Source: Mimachlamys varia
Taxonomy: Eukaryota; Mollusca; Bivalvia; Pectinida; Pectinidae
Assembly (NCBI GenBank): GCA_947623455.1
Contig: OX392527.1
Coordinates: 27,830,201-27,894,200 of the forward strand
Direction of reading: 5' to 3'
DNA: 64,000 nucleotides
How positions within the stretch are numbered: the first letter of the stretch is position 1; each line of letters starts with the position of its first letter. The position numbers and the translations under genes are program-made. The notes under the pieces are model-generated. The model was not told the origin of the DNA, made no database searches, and worked only from the letters and a program-made list of their open reading frames with translations. Positions 1 to 11,200 of the stretch are shown here, piece after piece.

Positions 1-2880
1 GTTGTACAGCTGTGGGCTCTATATGTATAATACCAGGGTTTTATATGATATTACAGTGTGATAATTTATCTTTGATTCTTTATAATTGCATTTGAAATTT
101 TATATATTAAATTTTCGTACTTTTTCTTAAGTTTTTCTCATCAAACTTTTTCCACAGTTCAATAGTTGAGGATTTATATTCCTGTATATCAGAAATCTCA
201 TATTGTGATATTAAATTTGTTGGGTATAGTACATGTATATTTAACTTGTTTTTACTAAGAATTATCTGGTTTACTAATAATGATCTGGAATAATAGATAA
301 GCTGGTATGTATAATTTGAAACATTTGTTCAAATCAGTTCTGTAGAAACCATTCTTTGAAATTCAAAAATGTATAGTCTCACCTCCTCATTATCTCGAAG
401 TCATAAAGACTGTCGGAAACCTTCAAGCTATCAGATTATTCAAGTTCAACTAGTTTAAATGTGAAGTGTAGAGTTTGGCCAAGGTTGATAAAAGACTTGA
501 TAATTAGGTTCAACTTTACCTATATAAATGGTGAGCCAACTTATTTCAACTTCTACAGAAGTTGAATAGGAAATTGAAATCCTTCGTGGCATAAATGATA
601 GGGAGTTGAACATAATCTCTTTTCATGGAACCAAACTTGACCACTTGATCCATCCATCATTATACATGTATGTACAATTTTTATTATTCGTTACATTTCT
701 CAATTTGGTGTTCAGTTTGTGTACATAAATTGAGTATTTAAATAACATTTTTGATATTTAGATTTTTTTCATCTTTTTGCACTTTCAGTATCCTCCCTTT
801 AAAAATGAAATATAACAAGTCGGAGTTTCTACTCCCGTAGTGTAGAAGAATATTATGCAATATGAGATGTTCAAAATCAGACCAAGATCATCTGTTATCA
901 AAAAAAAAATATCGTTTTTAGTTGAAATTTGTTCAGAGGTGTGTTGATTTTTTAACAACAAAATTGTTTTTGGTATTTCATAACATAATCTTAAAAATCT
1001 AAACAAAATAACTTCCATCTTCAAGGAATAAGCAGATTTTACTTGGCGACAGGTTAGAGCGTTTATTGTGATCATTTCAAATTTAATGCAAGAATTAGTG
1101 TATTTTTGAGGAAACTATGATTGTTTTTTGTACAAGTAAGTTAAAGGTGTATTTGGCTGAATTGACAAAATCATGGGAACTAACGTTAACATATATGTTA
1201 ATACCTTTTGTAAACAGAAATGATCTCTATATGTGTCATTCATGTACAGTTTATGTTACTTATGTCTCATGTATCAGTTATTGAATTTACCGTTGTACAG
1301 TAGTGTGTTGTCATGTGATTGGTGTAAGTTCATCTCAATGGTTTATGTGTGAACTGTGTTTTTATTTCTGTTCAAATGATACAATACCTAAGGGAGAAGA
1401 ATATGTTAACATCAAAGTTCATTAGTATGTATGAAATTACTGCACTGTTAGGAAATGTCTTATTGTTAATTAATTCTATCAACACAATCCCCCCCCCCTT
1501 CACAGAAAAAGAATATTTTGAAGACAGAAAAGAAGACAAACCAACTAATATTTCAGTGAAATTAAGATGTCTTCACAAGAAAAATGATGTAATTTGTGAA
1601 ATTAAACTTTGTATAATATATATGCATCTATATAATATACATTTGTATGTCCTACCACAGTTGCTTGAGTTTCTGTCAGTAAATAATAAATAATATGTGT
1701 GAAATGATGACCCTCCCATTACAGTAAAGTAATGCCATTACATTCTGTAATGGGCCGCGGCTCAATATATATAAACATTTTTTTATATACTGACAGAAAC
1801 TCCATCAACTGTGGTCCTACCCTGTTATATTATTATATGTGTGAAAGTAAGGTACATGTAGAAAGAGAATGGAAGGTAAAGACAGTCATGGCTGGCTGTA
1901 CATTGTATTACTTTTTATTGTAAGATACATGTACATGTACAGAATGTGTGTATATTAAATACATGAAATCAGTCAAATCACAGACATAGTTACCTTGAGC
2001 TGAGACAAACTAATTTGCCATGTGCCTTTCAGGTAGAAATTGATTCTTTAATAAAAAAATGTTATAAAATAATCTGGAGGGCGCTAATGAAATACACCAT
2101 TTCTCTTTATTAATCAAACTTTGTGGGGACATGATTGCTGTGATTTTCTATTTTGGTTATGTTTTGGAGAGGATTATGTTATCCAGGGCACTGACCACTA
2201 TGAAGTTACTGTTCGTTATGGATTCTTATCTATTTCATAATTTCAGATATGATGAGATAATGATCAGTTCCAGACGACCAGTGCGGTTTATTGTATGAAT
2301 AAATATGCACAAAAAATCTGCTTGACTTTGTTTATTTCTTTAGAGACTAAGGAAAATATATCTTTGCGCATTTGCATATTGTATTATGATAGAGATCCCG
2401 TAACACATAGATACATTACTGTTTTAGTACCCATCAGGTGTGACAAAACGGTTTATTACTGCTTTCAGGAAAATCAACATAAAAAACCCTGATATTTCAT
2501 TAGCTTTATATCTCCAGTCACACTCCTTGACCTTGAATGATGTATATCTTTAACATTGGATGGTATGGATGACTCACCAAGTCCTAAAACATAGAACTCT
2601 AATTGAGCAGAACATGATGGTCAAATCCAGCATCCGAAACCTAGCATGTGCTGTGTATCCTTAGATACATCAGCCATGTAAATTTGGTTGATATATGACT
2701 TACAGCTACTCATCACAATTGACTCGACAATTCTTTTTAAACTATTGCGGAAGATGCTGACACCGACGGTATAGTATCAACTCAACTTGGGGTGAGCTAA
2801 AAATTGAGATATATGGAAGCAACGTAATAAGAATGGCATCGACTTGAAATGCAAGAATTTGCACATGTTTACATTTTTAA
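1..2880. other. AT-rich gene-free region at left edge
   Basis: I see no supportable exon. Present are a 22-bp palindrome at 545-566 (TTCAACTTCT-AC-AGAAGTTGAA), a run of eight to nine C near 1491, and the foldback listed at 1652-1820. It could include the 3' UTR of a gene lying to the left, but nothing shows this. Confidence 0.4.
1652..1820. repeat. Nested inverted repeat (foldback)
   Basis: Outer arms of about 31 bp at 1652-1682 and 1788-1820 share ACCACAGTTG and GAGTTTCTGTCAGTA in inverse orientation. An inner pair, CCCATTACAG (1715-1724) and CTGTAATGGG (1745-1754), is perfect. The region is probably a small foldback or MITE-like remnant; no target duplication is evident. Confidence 0.5.
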
Positions 2881-2884
2881 TGGT

Positions 2885-3122
2885 ACTGATATTTAGCCCT
2901 GTAACATGCTGAGATGAATGGCTACCAAGTTTGTGACAATGAATTACCTTGACCCGCTTTCAAGGTCAAAGGGGTCAAACGTTTTAAAACTTTCACGCAA
3001 CTTCTTCTCAATATCCAAGAGCCTAGAATACTGATATAAAGCATGTAGAATGCTGGGACGAAGGGCTTCCAAGTTTGTTTAAAGTAATGACCACGACCCA
3101 CTTTTAAGGTCATATGAGTCAC
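2885..3122. repeat. Two-unit copy of the TCAAGGTCA-bearing dispersed repeat
   Basis: Two diverged units about 145 bp apart share ATGCTGxGAxGAAxGGCT and CCAAGTTTGT, then a TTGACCC...TCAAGGTCA segment. The same family recurs at 5090-5950, 23390-24490 and 59960-60100. This is non-coding interspersed repeat; the short frames through it are not genes. Confidence 0.7.
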
Positions 3123-4980
3123 TGCACGCGCTGGCCTTTCGCTTTCATTGGATGCCTGTAAACAGTAAATAACGTCATCATGTAACGACTTGTGAAGTCA
3201 TATTCAGCCTTCAGTGTCCAGAATGACAATGTGAGTAGACAGAGCAGGAAACTTTACATCTCCAATGGTTCAATGTCTTGCCAATCACGGAGACAATAAA
3301 ACTTGCAAAGTTAAGAATCAACACCGACTTTGACAGAGTATTCGAAAAATATCCTCTAGAAACTAAGATATCGCAACAGCAAATTTAACTATCGAAATAC
3401 AATATCTTTTCTTGTTGCCATCCTGATCTCACATGTATGACTGGTCCCAAAATTGAACTTGCACAATGAAGGAGCATTGAGAAATCCATCTCTACTATAT
3501 TACCACCTGGGAAATAGAAATACAAAAAAAGAAACAACTGACAATTTCAAAAGCGATAACAAATTTGTAACTGTCAAATTTCTATAGAAACCCTCTGAAA
3601 ACTATAAAACATACACCAAAACGTCCTATTGTTAAATGTCGATCGATAACAAACGACCCAAGGGGACAAAAAGAAAACCTGACGCGTATCCATCCTGCCA
3701 TCTGAGAAAATTACAACAAGAATTAGAAATGTTTAAGGAAAGACCTGGAGGTCGGGGCGGAGAGATTGTTGGGATTACTTTTTTTATCAGTCCAACGGTG
3801 GTTAACACTTATCTGCTATGAAACAAAACATGCAACGTATTGTATGTGAAATTCATTTCGTGTGTCATACACGATAAATTTTTCATAATGATTTAATATT
3901 ACAGTTACAATGTGATGTAAACTGGTTTCGCTTAAATACTAGCGATGCAGAAATAGGGTGCGTCATTCCATCGAACACGCATGCACATTGGAACAGGATA
4001 CCGTATTGACTTATACTTTAACACTGAGAAGCAGTATGAAATTATCAGTCCATTAGGGTTGGGACGCAAATGTACCGTTGCATAAATAATGACTTGTAAC
4101 TCATGTTGCGGATGGTATTTGGAATTAGATCATTGTCGGTTTGAGAATATGTGGTTCACTATATTTATACTACATGCATCAACGACATAACTATATGACA
4201 ATTTTAATTAGTTAATTGAATGTAGTTTCTTTGACCTTAATTTACGCTCAGCATGTTGGTTGAGTTCCGTCAATATAGACCACATGTAGGTGGATTAAAA
4301 CCAATGCAGAATTACCAAAAACAAAGAATTTTTTGCCAAATGCCATTTTGCTACATTGAACAACCCCATCGTATTATCTGGTTCGAATGATTCGTATATG
4401 AATAAACACGGTAAGAGGTTGAGTGTTCTATACAACTGTGAAGCTAGTATTGGACTTCATTGAACGACGGATGTCAGCATCTCCCTAATGCTATGGACGT
4501 GTTTCTATTAGTCTCAGTTTTAGTCTGTATTTGCAGCCTTTTAACAACAATTAATTTTGTAATTTTGAAAAATGGCTCCCAAACTTGACTGACAGTTAAA
4601 GCATTAATTTTAATGCTGTATCTAATGCCATGTGTATAGTGGATTTCCCTACTTGCCTGTCGTAGAGATAGCTTGATACATTTCTAGAGATTTTATTCTG
4701 TTTCCAAAACACAGAATCGAACCCAAAATGAAATTCTCAATGTTGAAACCGTCATGTGCTGTCAAATTAAAGTAGGGGTATTTCAGAGAGGAACAATACC
4801 CGCATTCATACACAAAATAATAAAAACAAAAGTTCGAGACAGGGTCAACGTTTCATTTTTCCCGAAAAATTCATTCCAAATTTGAGGCATTAAGCCTTCA
4901 AAGAAACTTGCCCCATTCAAATGACATTAACATTGATTTTTGGCGAAAAAATATTAAGTACAAAACAGTGAAATTTTGTT
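3123..4980. other. Gene-free region without recognisable features
   Basis: Ordinary AT-rich unique-looking sequence. I find no splice-bounded exon, RNA gene or clear repeat. Confidence 0.4.
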
Positions 4981-5337
4981 TTCGGTCATCTGACCCGATG
5001 GGTCAAAATGGACCTATAGCCATTGTGAACTATCCGCCGTGCGTAAACTTTTACTTCAAACGACCTCGTTTCAATAACCGAAAGGCACATGATGATATTA
5101 TTCATGTACCGTGCTGGGATGAAGTGATACAAAGTTTCAAGGTCATAGGAGGCCTATGTGTTCATTTTAACAAACTTGGTAGCTCTTCACTCCAGCAAGT
5201 TATTATATGCATAATATCAGCACCCTGGATCATGTACATGTGGTTATTGAAAAGAAGTTGTTTGAAGGAAAAGTTTGCGGACGGCACACGACGGACGATC
5301 GCTATAGGTCATCCTGACCCTTCGGGTCAGATGACCT
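4981..5337. mobile_element. MITE-like element with about 37-bp terminal inverted repeats
   Basis: The left end (4984-5020) begins GGTCATCTGACCCGA and ends CCTATAGC. The right end (5301-5335) is its inverse, with a few mismatches (GCTATAGG ... GGGTCAGATGACC). The body carries pieces of the TCAAGGTCA repeat family in both orientations. A further right-end-like sequence (CTTCGGGTCAGATGAC) occurs at 5933-5948, suggesting a second, decayed copy. No transposase; no clear target duplication. Confidence 0.65.
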
Positions 5338-5419
5338 AAAATTCTCCCGAACAACTTCTTCTCATTAACTTAAAGGTGCAGCACATGTGTATGTTGCGTC
5401 ATCTAAAGGACCCCGGGTG

Positions 5420-5950
5420 CCGACAATATGCATGTAACATGCTGGGATGAAGGGCTACCATGTTGGCTAAAATGAATGACATTGACCTACCGTCCTTTTC
5501 AAAAGCCGAAAGGCCCAGGGAATTAATATTTGGTCTGTAGCATGTTTGGATGTAGGGCTACCTTTGTTCAAATGAATGACCTTGACCAACTGACAAGGTC
5601 ACAGGGGGTCAAATGTGACCTTGAAAGTAGGTCAACATTTTTCATTTTAACAAATTTGGTAGCCCTTAATCCCAGTATGCTACAGGCCAACTATCAGACC
5701 TTCCAGTTATTGATAGGTTGTCTGGAGATTTTCAGACATTTGAGTCCTTTAACCTTTGTAGCCCATCATTCCAGGATGCTACCAGCCAATTATTATTATC
5801 CTGGATCTTTTAATTATTGAAAAGAAAGTTGTATGGAATATTTTTAACACATTTGACCCCTGTGACCTTGAAAGTGGGTCAAGGTTATTCATTTGAACAA
5901 ACTTGTAATGGGTAGCCCTTCATTCCAGCATCCTTCGGGTCAGATGACAT
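5420..5950. repeat. Cluster of TCAAGGTCA-family repeat units
   Basis: Several diverged units in both orientations: ATGCTGGGATGAAGGGCTAC at 5439-5458, GACCTTGACC near 5577, TGTGACCTTGAAAG near 5612 and 5868, and inverse forms (GGTAGCCCTT) near 5660 and 5911. It is continuous with the preceding TIR element, and the ends of the two overlap in sequence type. Confidence 0.65.
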
Positions 5951-7790
5951 AAAAACTTTGAGGGCAAACAATTTGTCGATAATTGTCCATTTCAGGAACA
6001 TCAGTGTTCAAGCTGATCAAACAAGTTTGCCTATATCTGTAATAACAATAAACACACCAATTGATGCAGATAAACATACAACGTTTATTCCTTTAACCAT
6101 TAAACATTTCATAAAACAAAATAAAACAAACTATTGAAAATTCTACTTGCACCTCAAATAGAATTGTATCTTTCTACTCAAAGACATACATGCATACAAT
6201 TGTACTTATAAACATATTTTTTATTACTTCTTGGGGATGTCAACTTGAAACATCACATTATAAAATTATAATATCCCAAAGAAGCTATATAATAAGATAA
6301 ACGTTTCAAAATAGTAATAAATCATTTTTTGTAAGAAAAACATTAGTAGCACCAGTCACAGACATAATTATTGTAGATCTTGATGTGTTCAAAATAAATG
6401 TACAAGAACATTTCAGCCATCTTGAAAACTGTTACAGCAATATAATTATAAGTGTTCCGATTTTTTAATCGAGCATTAGTCGGTTGAAGCAACGGACTAA
6501 TTAATCTCCCCTTGCATATTTTTAAGCTCCATTCTTCAAATGAAAAAAATCAAGTCATAATTTAGTTTTTAATTATACTGCAAATAATCCCATATTTATA
6601 AATGATAAAAGTGAATTATTACATTTTCATATTTGTTATAGTACTTATAGAATGTCTTAGTTAAAGAAATCAGTTACTTTTTTCTCCATTGGCAGCTGTT
6701 TTTAGTTGATTGATCATCGATGGGTTAATACACTATTAGTTATAGAATCAAATATGATTTGTATGTATACAGTATGGGGATTGTGTGGATGTATAATACA
6801 ATTTTTGTACTGCTTTTACATGTTAAGTGTGACATTAGAGTCCAATATATATATAGTGCCTTCTTTATTAGTTAGTACATTGGGAGGTGGCTGTTACATG
6901 TGCTGCAGCAAATCTCAATGAAAACTTAATTTACTAACGACGAAAAAATCAACAAGATGTGTTGTCATGCAGTCTTCAGACTGCCCAATCACAATTTAGC
7001 ATATTGCAATGATTGTAAGCAAGGAAAAGGTTAAAATATATAATATTATTCAAAACATGTATATCAGGATATTTACAGTGTTCCGATCTGCTGTAAGTAC
7101 CAATATAAGCCAATATATTTTCATTTGTAGTTATGTGTTCATTGGGAGTCCATATAAATTATCATTAAGAAAATTATTTGAAAAATTGATTTGTTTTTCA
7201 TTTCAAGATTGCAACTTGGAGGAATTGTATATACGATACTGATAGTTTTCAACAAAATGTGTTAGCTAGATAACTTGACAGAACTGTGTAATTTTAAAGC
7301 AGATAAAAATTGAAATAGATTAATTGGTCAGTTGCTTCTATTGACCTATGAACGAGTACCTCAATCAGAACACCACTAGATTCTTATTCACCACCTTTAA
7401 CATTATTTACAAAAAGTGTGTTGATGCTGAGATGGCAAGAGCTGGTCAGGCCCTCTCTGAACGGGTGCCGAGCTATGAGTTTGTTTTATTTTCTAATGTA
7501 TGGTACAGTGTAGGACCTGTTAAAATCTAGCTAGGACCCATTGATCCATGGTACAAAATTTTGAAAAAATTGTCCTGTACACATACCGTGTAAAATTCAT
7601 TCATAAGAAACTTTCACCATGCCTTATTGAAAAATATGATGCAGACTAGTACTATACTAAGCTTCTAACAAGTTAAACTATTCAAAACCAAGAAATCAAC
7701 ATGCAAGGGTATGTATAATGTGAACTTATCACAGCAATTCTGATAGCCTGCAATGAAGACATACAATTTCTCTTACCTTCCTGGGTAAAT
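5951..7790. other. AT-rich intergenic region, one weak exon-like patch
   Basis: Mostly low-complexity AT-rich sequence. A patch at 7348-7510 has more balanced, codon-like composition (frame containing EMARAGQALSERVPSYEF) but no convincing acceptor and donor pair or family match, so it is not called as a gene. Confidence 0.35.
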
Positions 7791-7791
7791 A

Positions 7792-7797
7792 TTTATT
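7792..7797 (-). terminator. Candidate polyadenylation signal of the minus-strand gene
   Basis: TTTATT on the plus strand reads AATAAA on the minus strand, about 460 bases past the stop at 8254. The interval 7798-8253 has no other visible feature and would be the 3' UTR. A further minus-strand AATAAA near 6079 is an alternative. Confidence 0.3.
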
Positions 7798-8253
7798 TTC
7801 AACATATGAAACAATATAACATAACTTATCATGTATATACAATGTAAATCCCAATTCAACATATTCATCAATAATATCCTTTAAAGATCATCAACAATAT
7901 CATTCTAAGATCGGCAGCATTATCCTTCAAAGATCAACAACATATTAACCAATGACCATACCTTCTAAATGTGTATGTGTACATGTAAATATCTTAACAA
8001 AGTAGAAATAAGCACGAGTACCACCATAAATGTTGTGTGTACAGGTTACCTTATTCTAATAACTGAAAGAAAGATGAACACCTGTCCGATCTCATAACAA
8101 GCTACCACTACGATGTATACAAAACTTTGTCCCTTCGTCTTCCACTGAGCTTCAGTAGACAAGACCTGATTTGTAGCTATATTTCAAGTCCAAAAAAATG
8201 GTTTTGCTATCAGTTACTGTAGCAATAATAAAGTCATTCCAGAAAGTGAATTT

Positions 8254-11200
8254 TTATGTTTTAAGCTTCTTAGTTTTGTCATCTTTTTTTCCATTTTCTG
8301 ATTCTTTCTTTCTCTTTTGTGAAGTTTGATCATCCTCCGCAGCCGTGAGTAGTTCTGGACACAGTGTCTTGGCCATGTGGTATGTCCACAATGTCAGTTC
8401 AACTTTGTGAGGGGTCCATTTGATTCCGTCTCCTAAAAAATGCAAAAATATCATTTAATTTCAGCTTCAACACTCTCTTAACATCAGGATGGACAATATT
8501 TTGTGGAAATATTGACTTGAGGCTATGTTGAGTTCCACAAGAGACCTGAAGAGTAATTCCAAAAAAGGACTTTCAGTAAAGAAGCACTGCATATACAGGG
8601 TTCACTTTTGGGCGCCGATCGTAATACCGATCGTAGTTCCAGAAGTATTCCTTTCTGCAAATCCTAATGATAGTGTGTACCAGTCATAGTCTCAACGGCG
8701 CTTGTTTCTCAATCAGTTGCAATTCAAACGTTTAGATGACAAAGCCACCACGCAAACACAAAGGTGCAAGTGAGGTGTCTGTTTTGTGACAGGTTGGGGG
8801 GAAATGTAAGTAGTTAATGCCTCCAGAAACAGTATTGAAAGTTGATCAAACAGCCTGGGATGTCTTAGTTTATTCAATTAACGTTAACCCAATCATTGAA
8901 AACAAGTAGATGGTTGAGAGAGGAAATGACTCCACCGGTGCTGGGGCCAATAGGCCAACGGTACTGACTGTATCCGTGACGATGTCAATGCTATTGATGT
9001 TTATAGTAGCAAGTTTAATGTTAGGAATTGTTGATTTTGGAGGAATTTTAACTTTAATTAGGCCTGTATATGACAGGATTAAAATCACAAACAAGGACGA
9101 TTTTCTCCAGGAAATAAAATAAACAAAAGATCAGGAAACCCAATTCTACTGTACCTTGTGTTATTTATTTATCGACTAATAAATCTAATTGTTATAGCAT
9201 TCCTATCAATTCATACTTAATTACGTGTCATAATACCAAAAATCTTTGGAAAATTAGGAACAAGAAAAAAAATCCCATCCATATGTGAAAAATCTTACTG
9301 AAATTAGGTAAGGGAGATTTTTTCTCTCATTGTGCCCAAGGTCTAGGGTGAACCCTGCATATAGTTTGAGTTTGATAACTCTAAGAGAGCTAAAGTTATT
9401 ACTCAGAAACCTTATTTTGGATGTCTGTTCTATCTAAAGCTATTATAACCTTAACTTTTGACTTGAAGAGCAATCCCAAGCAAGGGTTTCTAGTAAGGAG
9501 GCACTGTATGAAGTTTGAGTTTGATAGGCTTAAGCCCAGTCAATGGAAGAACTTCAGTAGATATTGCACAGAAACCCTATTTCAAATGTTGTTTCTATTT
9601 ATAGTAGCAGCGATCTTGATCTCTAGAGCAATCCAAAAGCAAAGGTTCAGTAAGGGCATTGACTGTATGATATTTGTGTTTGATAGCTCCAAGGAACTCA
9701 AGTTATCGCAGGGAAACTATTTTTTCAGATGACGTTGACAAAGTTTCCCTTTTCAGATGCCACAAAATGATAAAATATTGAAAACAACAATATCTTATTC
9801 TTATATAATTTCAATGAATGTTTTCCAACACTAGAGTCATAAATACCTTCTTGGTTTTTGTTGAGTTTCTTGGTAATTGATGTCACTTGGTCCATGTACT
9901 GATTGTAAAATGGCAATGTATACTGTAAGGGAGCTAACCCTGGTATAGCCAGCATACTCTCATCAGCCATGAATGCTGCCTTGTCTGGGGCACCTGCTGC
10001 CAAAACAGCTGTCAAAGACAAGTGTATACTTAATGCCATGTAATTTTTACAACAGATTTTACAAGAAATAATACAACTTAAAGGTCTGTATTATATAAAA
10101 AAAAATCAACAAAGTCTGTATTGTTATATTTAAAGTAAACCTTCTTTGTTTTAATTCTGAAATACACAATTTAAAATTGTTTTTAAACTAAACACAAATA
10201 AACACAATCATCCTGTATTTTTTTTAGTGCAAGGACAACTTGAAAATGTTTACTCATAACTGACTTTTGTATATAAATCAAATCTAAATCTACTGAAAAT
10301 AAAGTCACTAGTCATTCGAGTGCTGACACTGAAATGGTTGAGAACTTTGTGATAGGTGTAGTACCTGCAGTGACCTTGTTTTTAAATACTTCTGTCTACA
10401 ATTATACAAGTTAAATCTTGTAAACATTTTTGAACTTGAATGACTAGAGAATAGACAGTGAATCAGCTAAAAACATTTAATGTACAAGTGATGGTGACAG
10501 ATGCCCTGGTACCCTGAAACACTATAGCCTGTAAACTAAAGTGTATACCAAGTCTTATAGAAAATGAGTAATATCTGCAAATTTAAACTACTTTCTATTA
10601 CTTATCAAATGTTCTTTGATGTGATCTTGGAACAATACAAACTCATCTAAGCTATATAAGGCACTTGAGATGACACTGAATTTGGACAAAAAAAAGGCAA
10701 GAGATACCACATGTGTACTTTACAAGATCCCTGTACATGTCTGAAGTGTAAAAAGGCAGGGATGTAAAACACACGAGAAGTATATAAGAACATGGGACAG
10801 ATAGGAGAAGTCCTACATAAATTTATCTGTTTGATTTCACGTATTAACTGGTAGAGATGATGTACCTACCAGAAGCAGTTGCTGGACCTATTGCCTTCAG
10901 GACAGTGAGTGCTTTGATGGCATTGGACAGATTTGGAAGCTCTTTAAAGCCCTTCAGACTGGCAGCTTTCACTTCTTCCACACTGTTACTCTGCACCATC
11001 TGTTCCAGACGGGGTCGAAATTTTCCTCTCTGAAACCAAATCAATTATTATCATCAGTTTGTGAGGGAACAACCTCAAACCATTTTACTTAAACATTATT
11101 TCTGTCATTATTAGAAACAGCAACACAAATTTTTTTTTTTTTTTTTTTTTGAGAAAATACTCATCATTAATTTTGCATTGATTGCAGGAAACATGAAATG

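Noticed and set aside
4908..5339. 143-codon plus-strand frame
   Set aside because: It spans the TIR element and receptor-motif repeat units, has no splice or family support, and ends in the right terminal repeat.
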